A DNA stretch of 64,000 bases from Candidatus Borrarchaeum yapensis (GTDB lineage Archaea > Asgardarchaeota > Sifarchaeia > Borrarchaeales > Borrarchaeaceae). Position numbers and translations under genes: made by a program. The stretch lies in NCBI GenBank assembly GCA_016840515.1, contig JAEOSF010000008.1, positions 1 through 64,000 on the forward strand, given 5' to 3'. Positions 34,450 through 43,226 of this stretch are shown piece after piece. The number at the start of each line of letters is the position of its first letter. Position 1 is the stretch's first letter. Below the pieces are notes generated by a model. The model did no database searches. It saw only the letters and a list, made by a program, of their open reading frames with translations, and was not told the origin of the DNA.

Positions 34450-35169
34450 CTACATACGCTCTATATATTTGGTAATCTCCTCGTCAGAAACCTTCTTAAG
34501 TTTCTTATCAGCTTCATTAATTATAGAAATTTCAACCTTGGTTGAATCTAGTTCAGCTTCAATAACCTGTTTTAACGCATTTAATGCTAATAATATCATA
34601 CCATCCATATCTAAAGTAGATTCATATCCTTGTTCCAAAACTTCTGTAACTGTTTGTGCCCCAGCGCCGATTACAGCCGCTCGATGCCCCCAATAAGTTC
34701 CACTTGGGTCAGTCATGAATAGATGCGATCCCGTATCATCACAACCAGCAATAAGCAATTTTACACCAAATGGTCTCACACCTGCGTGTTGTGTGTAAAG
34801 TTGTTTTAAATCACCGATTTTCCTTGTTAACACTTCAACAGTAATTGGTTCGTCATAAGTAAGCTTATTAATTTGAGAGTTAATTCGCGCTTGATTGATT
34901 AAGATCCGTGCATCTGCTGTCAGGCCAGCTATAGCTGCACCAATATGCTCATCGATTTTAAAAATTTTTTCTATGCTATCTGCTTCTACAAGTTTACTGA
35001 GAATGCGTTTTTCAACCGCTAAAACAACACCTGCTCCATCCACCTTAATTCCAATAGCAGTCGTGCCTCGTCTTACTGCCTCTATTGCATATTCAACTTG
35101 GAATAATCTTCCATCTGGAGAAAATATTGTGATTGCACGGTCATATCCCAATCCTGGTGCGGCAAACAT
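34450..35169 (-). CDS. psmA: Proteasome alpha subunit
   Basis: 239-residue outer-ring subunit of the 20S proteasome. The N-terminal alpha signature is YDRAITIFSPDGRLFQVEYA, followed by EAVRRGTTAIGI. It has no catalytic N-terminal threonine, as expected for alpha. The beta subunit is not in the window. With the Rpn11-like protease and ubiquitin-like protein near the right end, this organism may have a modifier-linked proteasome pathway. Confidence 0.97.
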   Translation of the reverse strand: MFAAPGLGYDRAITIFSPDGRLFQVEYAIEAVRRGTTAIGIKVDGAGVVLAVEKRILSKLVEADSIEKIFKIDEHIGAAIAGLTADARILINQARINSQINKLTYDEPITVEVLTRKIGDLKQLYTQHAGVRPFGVKLLIAGCDDTGSHLFMTDPSGTYWGHRAAVIGAGAQTVTEVLEQGYESTLDMDGMILLALNALKQVIEAELDSTKVEISIINEADKKLKKVSDEEITKYIERM

Positions 35170-35308
35170 GTTTAAACCTCCATAAATCAGAGTGAACCTT
35201 ATTTATATATAAAAATGTGTGAAATCAAAACTACAAAGCGTCTTTTATATCTTTCACAAAGCGCCGTTAAAAGGCTTTTCATATATTCATTAAGACCTAT
35301 CAGATAAA

Positions 35309-36765
35309 GTGAACTACCTCACGCTAAAGCAGTGAGGCTTCCTGTTTCTGCGACCATACTTGCGTCGATGTAGGCTATCTGATTCAGATAGTCCAACGTT
35401 AACGTAGAGGTATTAGTCTCCGCAGGCGTGACTTCGGTAGATCCCCTACCTAGGATTCTATGACCTTCGTGTTCTAGCACACAACTGCTGTTATAATCAC
35501 GATCTATCACCAGACCGCAATGATGACACACATAGGTACGTTCTTCTAAACTCATGGCGCGCTGATGACCGCAACGCGAACAGGTCTTTGTGGAGGGGAA
35601 GAAACGGTCAATTTCCACCGGTGTTTGCACCTTGACTTCAAGCATGCGGATGATTCCACCCAGGCTGGTTGACAGCATTCTGCTACCCCACAGGCGTTGC
35701 CAGGCGCCTAGATTCTCAGTTTGATAGCAAACCATTTGAAAATTGGTGTGTAAGAAATGAACGAGTTTATTGCGGATGTCTCGTTTAATATTGGTGGTTT
35801 TGGCGTAGGCTTTGAGCAACTTATAGAGCGTTTTCCACCAATTCTTGCTGCGATACTGTTTACGACTTAACTTCTTGCACAACTGCTTTATATGGCGCGT
35901 AACTGGTACCGTGTATTGTATACGTACCCCGTTTGACAGCGATAACTGATGCTTTACCCCAAAATCAATACCAATTGATTTGGCAGGCGCTACCATCGCT
36001 GGTTTGCGTTCTCGTGAGGTATAAGTAGTTATGGCCACGTAATACTCACCATGCTGGTGAAGGAGCGTAGCATTGGCACACTCACAATCAGATGACAGTT
36101 GTTCCAGACCGTTGACACGCAATTTTTGCGGTATCATTTGAATGTGCAAGTACTTCCTGTTGATGAGCTTGTAGGTATTGCCGTATTGCTTGAGCGGGAT
36201 AGAATTCACATACGACTTAAACTTCAACCGCCCCACTGTGTGACCCTTGGCTTTTACACAGGCTAAGCCACGAATATTCTGTTGGGTGCGCGTTATGATG
36301 CTCTGGCGCATGTGTGACGATAAATGCCTCAATTGACGCTGTTCAAACCGGTCTTTAACCTTCACCGGCACGGCTGTTATTTTATCATCGATAGAAAACA
36401 CGTTAGGATGTCCAACACAATAATTGTACAGCCATTTCGCCTCCAAAAATAAGAGCCTTAAGCGAGCTAACGAGTCGTGGTTTAAATGTGAGCGGTCTAG
36501 CTTCACCGTATACACCCGGCACTTCATGTGTTTACGACGCGCCTTAGTGTCCTTCAAGGTAGCTTTGATCTGTTGGTTCTTTGTTAACATAGCAAGAGTG
36601 CTCCACACAACTTACAATAACTCGTTACTAAGTTACAATACACTTTCTCACTGTTTGTACTCCGTCCTTGTTTATAAACTCAGCAAAAAGTATCACAAAG
36701 TTAAAAAATGTCCTATCCTGACACAATTCATCCCCAGGCTAAAGCAATGGGGCTTTCTTGTGTCA
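35309..36765 (-). mobile_element. IS605-family TnpB-only element D
   Basis: Right end starts GTGAACTACC at 35309 and folds as CCTCAC...GTGAGG (35317-35337). The left end carries an 8-base inverted repeat TGACACAA/TTGTGTCA (36719-36765) around a CCCC...GGGG stem. No tnpA. The decayed elements at 20.0 and 32.6 kb are related to this one. It lies between the psmA operon and eS25, which are transcribed away from each other. Confidence 0.83.
35319..36590 (-). CDS. tnpB: TnpB RNA-guided nuclease / IS605 OrfB (copy D)
   Basis: TnpB-like protein of a different sub-family from A-C. The frame opens at 36608; starts at 36590 or at MKCRVYTVKLDRSH (near 36527) are possible. RuvC motifs are SIGIDFGVKHQLSLSNG (Asp), CYQTENLGAWQRL (Glu) and VIDRDYNSSCVLEHEG (Asp). 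The zinc finger is CSRCGHQRAMSLEERTYVCH and then HC. The stop codon is inside the right-end hairpin region, so gene and element end overlap, as in other TnpB elements. Confidence 0.88.
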   Translation of the reverse strand: MLTKNQQIKATLKDTKARRKHMKCRVYTVKLDRSHLNHDSLARLRLLFLEAKWLYNYCVGHPNVFSIDDKITAVPVKVKDRFEQRQLRHLSSHMRQSIITRTQQNIRGLACVKAKGHTVGRLKFKSYVNSIPLKQYGNTYKLINRKYLHIQMIPQKLRVNGLEQLSSDCECANATLLHQHGEYYVAITTYTSRERKPAMVAPAKSIGIDFGVKHQLSLSNGVRIQYTVPVTRHIKQLCKKLSRKQYRSKNWWKTLYKLLKAYAKTTNIKRDIRNKLVHFLHTNFQMVCYQTENLGAWQRLWGSRMLSTSLGGIIRMLEVKVQTPVEIDRFFPSTKTCSRCGHQRAMSLEERTYVCHHCGLVIDRDYNSSCVLEHEGHRILGRGSTEVTPAETNTSTLTLDYLNQIAYIDASMVAETGSLTALA

Positions 36766-36923
36766 TCTAAAGTAACACAAGTCACCATAAACTAAAACTA
36801 TGTAACCACATATCTGATCTTCTTATCTCTTTTATGTTTCATGTTTCTATCTTCTAGGAGTTAAATAGTTAATTAGAAAAGTTTATGAAGTCAAATTGTT
36901 TGCTATTTAGAGGAGGTTATCTA

Positions 36924-37226
36924 ATGGGTAAAGGACAAAAGAAAAAACCAATAGCTAAAGCTGATAAGAAAAAATGGGGCGAGAAAGCACCGAAGGCTAT
37001 AGAAAAAACAAAACGTTCAATACACCTTGATGCTGATTTAATTAAATCTATAAAAGCCGAATTACCAAAACTAAAATATATTTCACCAACTTTAATTGCC
37101 GAAAAATATGGTATGAGAGTAAGTACCGCGAAGGTCATGTTAGAAGAACTTCGTTCGGAAAAACTGATAGAAGAAGTAGCCCATACACCAAGAATTACGG
37201 TCTTTAAGCCAGTAATTGCTGTTTAA
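36924..37226 (+). CDS. rps25e: Ribosomal protein eS25
   Basis: 100-residue small-subunit protein. The lysine-rich start MGKGQKKKPIAKADKKKWGE is followed by a winged-helix core with KYISPTLIAEKYGMRVSTAK and VMLEELRSEKLIEEV. The ribosome-binding site AGAGGAGG lies just before ATG 36924, so the in-frame ATG at 36885 is not used. eS25 occurs in eukaryotes and in part of the archaea. Confidence 0.94.
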   Translation: MGKGQKKKPIAKADKKKWGEKAPKAIEKTKRSIHLDADLIKSIKAELPKLKYISPTLIAEKYGMRVSTAKVMLEELRSEKLIEEVAHTPRITVFKPVIAV

Positions 37227-37584
37227 TCCTGTAATAACTTACTCTCTTATTTATTCTTGACTGCTTTTATGAGATCGTAAAGAAGCTTAAAATAGGAGTA
37301 TAAAAACATCCAGTTATTAGCATCGATCTGGAACAATGAACATTGAGAATTTGGAAGTTGGCCATATTCTCCCCATAGAATAGTTTTGAATTTCTTTACT
37401 CAGAATGGTAAATTTATTGAGAATCTACCTTATTTTTTTTGGTACAGTTAGCTGCATTCATTGCTGAGATTGACATATAATAGATGAAATTGGTATTATT
37501 GGGGCGTTTTCTAACTGTTTGCTAAAATCCTAGAACCAAAAAAAACATAAAACAGGGATGCGCCATAAAAAAGGAGGGACTCAA
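37227..37584. other. Intergenic region, no gene seen
   Basis: About 360 bases after eS25. No frame with a plausible start and ribosome-binding site, no IS end and no strong hairpin. The end holds the ribosome-binding site of the next gene (GGAGGG, about 37571). Confidence 0.55.
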
Positions 37585-38499
37585 TTGCCTAGGGCGAAGA
37601 AAAAGAAAAAAAAGACAACCCAAAAAAAGGTGACTGAAGATAAAATCTCCGTAAATGCCCAAATACTAGAGAAATTAATTGATGGCGTACAACTAGGCGA
37701 TTTGCAGCAATTGATTAAATCATGGGGCTATAATATAAAAGAAAATGAAGGATTAAAGCATAATATCGATCTTTTAAAAGCATTAAATATAAACGCTTTT
37801 TCAAGAAGTCAGTTCGCTGATCTTTGGGCTTTAAAAGCACTTAAAAGCAAAATTTGGAAAAAATACAAGGTGGTTGATCCTCTTCCTTCCAGATTAGGCT
37901 TAACAACCCTAAAAAAAGGATTAAAAACTGCGCTTAATTCAGAAGACTTAGATAAAAAATATATTCCAAAGGTCTTCAAACTAAATCCCAATCTGTTTCA
38001 TATCGTTTTTGAATTTATTGATAAGCCCTTCCTAGTAGAAAATGAAAGCGCATTCTCATACCAACTAATTAAACCTATTACACGCATTTCTAGCATTTTA
38101 GATCGTAGTGAAGATATGGTTTATATTGAAACCAGTGATGGAAAAAATCTAGTTGATCCCAAAAACTTCGAAATTCTTGAAAATGCCCTGAAAAAAACTC
38201 TTAAAACATCATTTGAACGTGCTAAAGTCAGGCCTTTTGAATTAAAAGAAATTGCGGATAAAAGCTCAAAAAGTTGGAAAAAAGTTGTTTTTGTTACTCC
38301 TAGGGAAATTAGCGGTATTGAAGGAGTAGATCGAATAACGGTCGAAGGCAAGGATGTAGTTTTTGGTCTCAAAGACATTGCAAGTCGCCACGAGGTTAAT
38401 TTGGAGAAAGTTGGCGCATGGTCAATTATTGAGAATGACGAATTCTTGTTATCGTTAGATGGTAGAGTAAAAAAGTTGTCCTTATTCAATAAGGAATAA
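37585..38499 (+). CDS. Unrecognised basic protein
   Basis: I do not recognise this gene. A TTG start at 37585 is favoured by GGAGGG eight bases before it; the frame opens at 37558. The 304 residues start with a run of lysines (PRAKKKKKKTTQKK), likely disordered and nucleic-acid-binding. A helical part follows (ILEKLIDGVQLGDLQQLIKS), then a mixed alpha/beta part with many lysines. The last ~60 residues (VVFVTPREISGIEGVDRITV) look like a small beta domain. No membrane segments. It converges with trmI and follows eS25, so a role in translation or RNA is possible but not shown. Confidence 0.7.
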   Translation: MPRAKKKKKKTTQKKVTEDKISVNAQILEKLIDGVQLGDLQQLIKSWGYNIKENEGLKHNIDLLKALNINAFSRSQFADLWALKALKSKIWKKYKVVDPLPSRLGLTTLKKGLKTALNSEDLDKKYIPKVFKLNPNLFHIVFEFIDKPFLVENESAFSYQLIKPITRISSILDRSEDMVYIETSDGKNLVDPKNFEILENALKKTLKTSFERAKVRPFELKEIADKSSKSWKKVVFVTPREISGIEGVDRITVEGKDVVFGLKDIASRHEVNLEKVGAWSIIENDEFLLSLDGRVKKLSLFNKE

Positions 38500-38525
38500 G
38501 TAGAAATACATGATTTTAATTTCAT

Positions 38526-39326
38526 TCAAGTTATTAACTGAGCCGCAGTTTTTCGTGCAAAAGTCAAATATCCCGTATGGTGAGATATAAATTTATTAGG
38601 ACGTGTAGCACCTTCTTTTGTTTTAATTTCTCTAGAAAAACATTCAATTGTCTGTATATCATAGAAATTTTCTTCATCAAGTTTGCTAACGGTTTTTTCT
38701 ATCTGATTGAATGTTGGGCTAAAAGAGACAAAATAACCCCCATCTTTAAGAGCATGCTTTGCAGTTTGAACAACTAACCAAGGAGTATCAAGATCAATTA
38801 CAACAGCATCAACGTTTTTTTCCTCGATTCCTTCCATTACATCTTGATTATATTGAACAACACAATCACACACTTTTGCTTTTGCAATATTTTCACTTGA
38901 AATCTTAAAAAAATCTTCTCTTTTTTCGTAAGTGAATATTTTTCCATTTGGACGCACATAATATGCCAAAACAGACGTGAGGGCACCGCTGCCAGTTCCT
39001 GCTTCTACCACACGACTGCCAGGACCTATTCCTGTCATCATCAAAATGAGTCCAATGTCTTTTGGATACATTACCTGAGTTGGACGCCGAAACTTATGAA
39101 TATAATCAAAAGGAACGGGTTGGAAGATCCAGCATTGTTTATCTTTTGAGGTCATAATTGGAGAACCGTAGGGCTTTCCAACCACATTTCCGATGTTGAT
39201 AATGCCAATATGTGTATGAAACTCTTTGTTTTCCTCAACCTTTACAAGCCAACGTTTTTTCCTTCCATGCATTAGCAAAATGTAATCTCCCAGTTTTATT
39301 GTATTCTGTGACACACTTCTCACCAT
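38526..39326 (-). CDS. trmI: tRNA (adenine58-N1)-methyltransferase TrmI
   Basis: Methylates A58 in the T loop (A57/A58 in some archaea). 266 residues. The N-terminal beta domain starts with KLGDYILLMHGRKKRWLVKV. The linker has RRPTQVMYPKDIGLILMMTG, the SAM loop is VVEAGTGSGALTSVLA, and DAVVIDLDTPW is the catalytic motif IV region. It normally works as a tetramer. Its substrate loop is the same T loop that carries introns in both tRNAs of this window. Confidence 0.95.
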   Translation of the reverse strand: MVRSVSQNTIKLGDYILLMHGRKKRWLVKVEENKEFHTHIGIINIGNVVGKPYGSPIMTSKDKQCWIFQPVPFDYIHKFRRPTQVMYPKDIGLILMMTGIGPGSRVVEAGTGSGALTSVLAYYVRPNGKIFTYEKREDFFKISSENIAKAKVCDCVVQYNQDVMEGIEEKNVDAVVIDLDTPWLVVQTAKHALKDGGYFVSFSPTFNQIEKTVSKLDEENFYDIQTIECFSREIKTKEGATRPNKFISHHTGYLTFARKTAAQLIT

Positions 39327-39398
39327 ACTTAATTTATTGTTAAAAGGAAATGGCTTTATAAAAAATAAGAAAAAATCAAATATTATAAATTCGAATGA

Positions 39399-40403
39399 TT
39401 ACTTAAATCCGAGTTTATCGAAGATTTGTTGATAAAATGGGTAAGCGTCTACAATCTCTGCTTCTTCTGGTTTGTCTATGCCTTTTGCTATATTTTCACG
39501 AAAGTTAATCCATTTCTCAAAATCCTCACGCTCGGGCAGTTGATATCCCCGCAACCGAATTGCTTCGACCATTGGAATTATGGACATGCCAGGTTTTATT
39601 GGACCAAATAGTTGTATGTAGCGTCCTTTGATTAAAGAATTGATCGCATCATCAGCACGAAGAACGAATTCCACCCAGACAGCATTCTTGTAAGAATTTT
39701 CAGCAATCTTCCATGAATTTTTTGCCGAATTTAAATAAGTCTTGATTTCCTGATCTAAAGATTCAGCTTGATATTCAAGTACTACAGGTTCCGTAGATTC
39801 CGTTTGATACGGTAATGTGGTCGCAGGTATGTCTGGGATACTTTCTTTGACAGGTAATTCCTGTTTTCTGAAACTGTCCGTGAAATAATCCTTCTCGCGA
39901 AATAGCAGAAACACAATTACAATTTTCATGCCTAAAAGTCCTACAGATGTCACAATTACACCTCCATCTGTTACAGGAAACAAGAGTATAGCTAAAAGAG
40001 CTAGGGAAAAAAAACCAATTTCAATAAACGCCACAATTAAACCCGCAAGATAGGCAATTCTAAGTTTTCTACGAGTAAATATCGACAAAACGAGATCTAT
40101 AATTCCAATAATTATGATAAATAAGCCCGCTATAATTGCTCCCGGTATCGTAACGAAAAATATCGCTGTCAATCCATTTATGAGCATATACGCCGCAAAG
40201 AAGAAATACATTAGCAGGATGACATTGATATTACGGGGTCTCCCTATTTGCGGACTTGTAGGCGTGCTTACAAATTTTCTTTCACTCTTGGGTACATCAA
40301 AATATTGCCCACACAAAGGACACACTGAATAATCATATTGCACAAAAGTCTTGCAGTTTGGGCACTGCTTCACACGTTTTTCTTCTGAAGTCTCATTTTC
40401 CAT
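39399..40403 (-). CDS. Zinc-ribbon membrane protein, unknown function
   Basis: Not a family I recognise. The likely start is 40403, giving about 334 residues; the frame opens at 40454. An N-terminal zinc ribbon (CPNCKTFVQYDYSVCPLCG) precedes four hydrophobic segments (NVILLMYFFFAAYMLINGL, AIIAGLFIIIIGIIDLVLS, LAGLIVAFIEIGFFSLALLA, VTSVGLLGMKIVIVFLLF). A linker leads to a soluble helical C-terminal domain (SAKNSWKIAENSYKNAVWVE). Zinc ribbon plus four helices is a common archaeal layout with unknown roles. It lies next to trmI and hef on the same strand. Confidence 0.7.
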   Translation of the reverse strand: MENETSEEKRVKQCPNCKTFVQYDYSVCPLCGQYFDVPKSERKFVSTPTSPQIGRPRNINVILLMYFFFAAYMLINGLTAIFFVTIPGAIIAGLFIIIIGIIDLVLSIFTRRKLRIAYLAGLIVAFIEIGFFSLALLAILLFPVTDGGVIVTSVGLLGMKIVIVFLLFREKDYFTDSFRKQELPVKESIPDIPATTLPYQTESTEPVVLEYQAESLDQEIKTYLNSAKNSWKIAENSYKNAVWVEFVLRADDAINSLIKGRYIQLFGPIKPGMSIIPMVEAIRLRGYQLPEREDFEKWINFRENIAKGIDKPEEAEIVDAYPFYQQIFDKLGFK

Positions 40404-40507
40404 GTTTTTCGCCTCTACCGTTGCAAAAAGTTTCATTAATTGTAACAAAATCATATATTTAAGTATTTGTTGTGAGTCAATTCAACTAAATTTTTTCTCT
40501 TAACTAT

Positions 40508-42814
40508 TCATTCTGAATATTCAGAAATCGCGATCTCTCTAATTATTTCGGCTAATTTTGGGCCAATTCCTTTAATTTCTTTCAAATACTTTTCATCAGA
40601 CGTAAATATTCTTTCAATCGTTCCCAGTTCCAGTAAAAGCCGTTTTGCTAACACTGTATCAACACCAGGAATACCTGCAATCACATTTTCCTGAATAGTT
40701 GTTACATGCGGAGTTTCTCTTTTGGTATATGCCTTAATCTCACTTATACCTTTCTTCTTTTCTTCTTTTGAAATCAGTGAAAGAAGTTGAGCAGTTTCCT
40801 CTTCGTTTTTTGTCCATTGTATCGGCACGCCCAACGAAATAGAGATTGCCATCAATGCTCCACGAATAGCCTCAGGATGTAGTGCACGCCTACCGTATAG
40901 ATCTTCACCCTCTATAAGAAGTAAAGGCTTCTGATATTTTGTCTTTAAATCAATTATCTGATCTAGAAGTCGACCATCAATCAGTGATTGAAGAAAGTCT
41001 GTGACAATTTTTCTTTCAACGCCAACTCGTGATGAGAGAACATAGTCTGCAATTTGCAGTTGCTTGAAATGAATCTTAAATCCCATCTTGGAAAGATTGC
41101 GAAGAACTTGAGAGGCTCTTTCACGATTATCAACAATGATTTCAATTGATTCTTTCATTTCTTCTTCTCTTTTCTTCTTGTCTTCAGGAAAGAAAGAATC
41201 TAAGGTTTTAATTTTCTGTTTTTCTTTTTCTTCTTTCAGTGATTTTGAAACGCCCTTTATCTCATTAAGAAGTCGCTTCATTTCTCGTTCCTTACTCTGA
41301 GCAACCCAATAGTATGCTTCATCACGCGTATTCTTTGCCATTAAGACAATTAGTTTTCCAGCGCTTTTTCTTGCCGTCCTACCTCTTCTCTGTATATTTC
41401 TAATTTCACTTGGCACTGTATCATAAAAAATAACTAAATCACATTCTGCAATGTCAAGCCCCTCTTCTGCAACGCTTGTGGCGACAAGCACATTATATTC
41501 TCCTTGTTTGAATTTTTGTAAAATTTCTGCTTGCTCTTTTTGTGATAAACCTTTCTCTCCTTTTCTTTTACTCTGTCCAACAAATCTTACTGCATTTACT
41601 CCTTCAATTTCATCCAGCACTGAAGCTACTAGTTTTGCAGTTATGCGAAATTGAGCAAAAACAAGGATTCGGGAGTTTTTTGACGCTTCAAGTTGCTCCT
41701 TAACTATCTTTTGTATTTCTTCAGTTTTTGGGTGATCTTTTCCCTTTGACAGTAATTCTTTGATAAGAAAGATGGCTTTTCTTGTTCTTTTATCAGCCAT
41801 AAACTCCTTCAGTACCCTTGATCCACCCTTTCTCCGTATTTGCTTCTCAAGTTGTTCAATGTATTTGTTTAAAGCTTTTAGACCTTGAGTTTCTAACAAT
41901 TCGATGGTGTAGGATATTCTAATTGCGTTTGCTACTAAGGCAATAGCGCCTAAAAACTGAGGATCTACAATATCTTCTTCATCATGAATTTGACTCTGTA
42001 TTTCGCCTTGTAGACGGATCAAATCTGTTCGAGAAACTCTTCGTAGGTCATAGGTGTCTATAAACTCCATTTCTTTAAGCATTTTCAAATGTTCTTTAAG
42101 CACGCTTTCTAGAGTGGTTTTAATTTCTCCAAAACCTTTTGGCAGTGGTATTTTTTTCCACTCAACGCGTAATGGATGAATATATGGTGAGACATCCGGA
42201 CTTATATCAGTCCTTATTTCAACATTCTCTATGTCCAATACATTACACATTTCTTCGATTTTTTCTTTTTCTGATCCCGGACTAGCTGTAATCCCTAAAA
42301 TAAGTGGGTTTTTTGCCTGTTCTCTGTATTTTTCTGCAATGAAAGTGTAAGCGTATTGTCCTGTTGTCCTGTGACACTCATCAAAAATAAGCAGAGATAC
42401 GTCTTTTAGGGTATATTTCCCCTGAACTAAATCGTTTTCTAAGCATTGGGGCGTTATAAAAATAATAGAACTTCTCTTCCATAACTCTTGTCGTAGTTCT
42501 GGCTTTGTCATGCCCGTCAAGATCGAAAGAGCATCAATCAAGTCATCAATCAAGAACTTTTGAAAACTCTCGAAGTGTTGGTTAACTAAAGGACGAGTAG
42601 GGGCAAGGAAAACTATTTTTGAACCAGGAAACTTTTCTAAACGATGTACAGCAAGCATGACAGCAATAATTGTCTTACCAAGACCCGTTGGAAGTATTAC
42701 TAGTGTGTTTCCTTTGGCACAACAACCAAAAATAGTCTCCTGATAAAGCCTGCGTTCTATTAAGTTAGATTTAAGATATGGATGCTCTAGTGTATTCTTT
42801 TGATGTTTGCTCAT
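40508..42814 (-). CDS. hef: Hef-type helicase/nuclease (FANCM/XPF family)
   Basis: Processes stalled or branched replication forks. 768 residues. The N-terminal helicase has Walker A PTGLGKT (42-48), DECH (145-148) and a later RRGRTARKSAGK motif VI. The C-terminal part is an XPF nuclease with IIVDNRERAS and the catalytic VERKIVTDF, then two helix-hairpin-helix motifs (IPGVDTVLAKRLL, IKGIGPKLAEII). Both activities look intact. No PIP box is evident at the C terminus. Confidence 0.96.
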   Translation of the reverse strand: MSKHQKNTLEHPYLKSNLIERRLYQETIFGCCAKGNTLVILPTGLGKTIIAVMLAVHRLEKFPGSKIVFLAPTRPLVNQHFESFQKFLIDDLIDALSILTGMTKPELRQELWKRSSIIFITPQCLENDLVQGKYTLKDVSLLIFDECHRTTGQYAYTFIAEKYREQAKNPLILGITASPGSEKEKIEEMCNVLDIENVEIRTDISPDVSPYIHPLRVEWKKIPLPKGFGEIKTTLESVLKEHLKMLKEMEFIDTYDLRRVSRTDLIRLQGEIQSQIHDEEDIVDPQFLGAIALVANAIRISYTIELLETQGLKALNKYIEQLEKQIRRKGGSRVLKEFMADKRTRKAIFLIKELLSKGKDHPKTEEIQKIVKEQLEASKNSRILVFAQFRITAKLVASVLDEIEGVNAVRFVGQSKRKGEKGLSQKEQAEILQKFKQGEYNVLVATSVAEEGLDIAECDLVIFYDTVPSEIRNIQRRGRTARKSAGKLIVLMAKNTRDEAYYWVAQSKEREMKRLLNEIKGVSKSLKEEKEKQKIKTLDSFFPEDKKKREEEMKESIEIIVDNRERASQVLRNLSKMGFKIHFKQLQIADYVLSSRVGVERKIVTDFLQSLIDGRLLDQIIDLKTKYQKPLLLIEGEDLYGRRALHPEAIRGALMAISISLGVPIQWTKNEEETAQLLSLISKEEKKKGISEIKAYTKRETPHVTTIQENVIAGIPGVDTVLAKRLLLELGTIERIFTSDEKYLKEIKGIGPKLAEIIREIAISEYSE

Positions 42815-42951
42815 GGCAACAACCTTATCACAGCACGGTAAACAAGGACCTCAATACTTGTATCTCTACTTGTCAAGATATAACTTTCATTTTAAAAAGA
42901 GTTCAGATTTCAAATAAAAAATCTATTGTGGTTTGATTAAAATTCTTTCTT

Positions 42952-43056
42952 TTAATATCGCCTTTTTCTGGATCTTAGCAACCAAATCAGTATTAAAGCT
43001 ACCAAAGACACAAGAGCGTAAAGTAATAATGGAGTTATATCAAATCCGCTTTGCAA
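42952..43056 (-). CDS. Possible small single-helix membrane protein
   Basis: A 34-residue frame with TTG start and GGAGAA about eight bases before it. It reads LQSGFDITPLLLYALVSLVA followed by LILIWLLRSRKRRY. One hydrophobic helix then a run of basic residues gives a clear inside-positive membrane topology. It may be a real small protein in the gap between hef and the flippase-like gene, but such frames also arise by chance. I do not recognise a family. Confidence 0.35.
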   Translation of the reverse strand: MQSGFDITPLLLYALVSLVALILIWLLRSRKRRY

Positions 43057-43123
43057 AACAGCTTCTCCTTCCTAATTGATTGTGTAAAATGTTTCTTTCA
43101 AAGTTAATAAACTATTTACTGTA

Positions 43124-43170
43124 ACTAAGCAAGAAAGCCCCCATAACTTGAATACGTGAGGTGGTTTACT
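43124..43170 (+). mobile_element. Scar of a TnpB element
   Basis: About 45 bases in which the left-end sequence CTAAGCAAGAAAGC (as in the decayed element at 20.0 kb) is joined almost directly to a right-end-like GTGAGGTGGTTTACT (compare GTGAGGTAGTTCAC). This looks like an element deleted to its two ends. Confidence 0.55.
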
Positions 43171-43226
43171 TATCTAATATTGATAGAGAAATCCAGAGAA
43201 AAGATGATTACTATGATCAAAAATTA

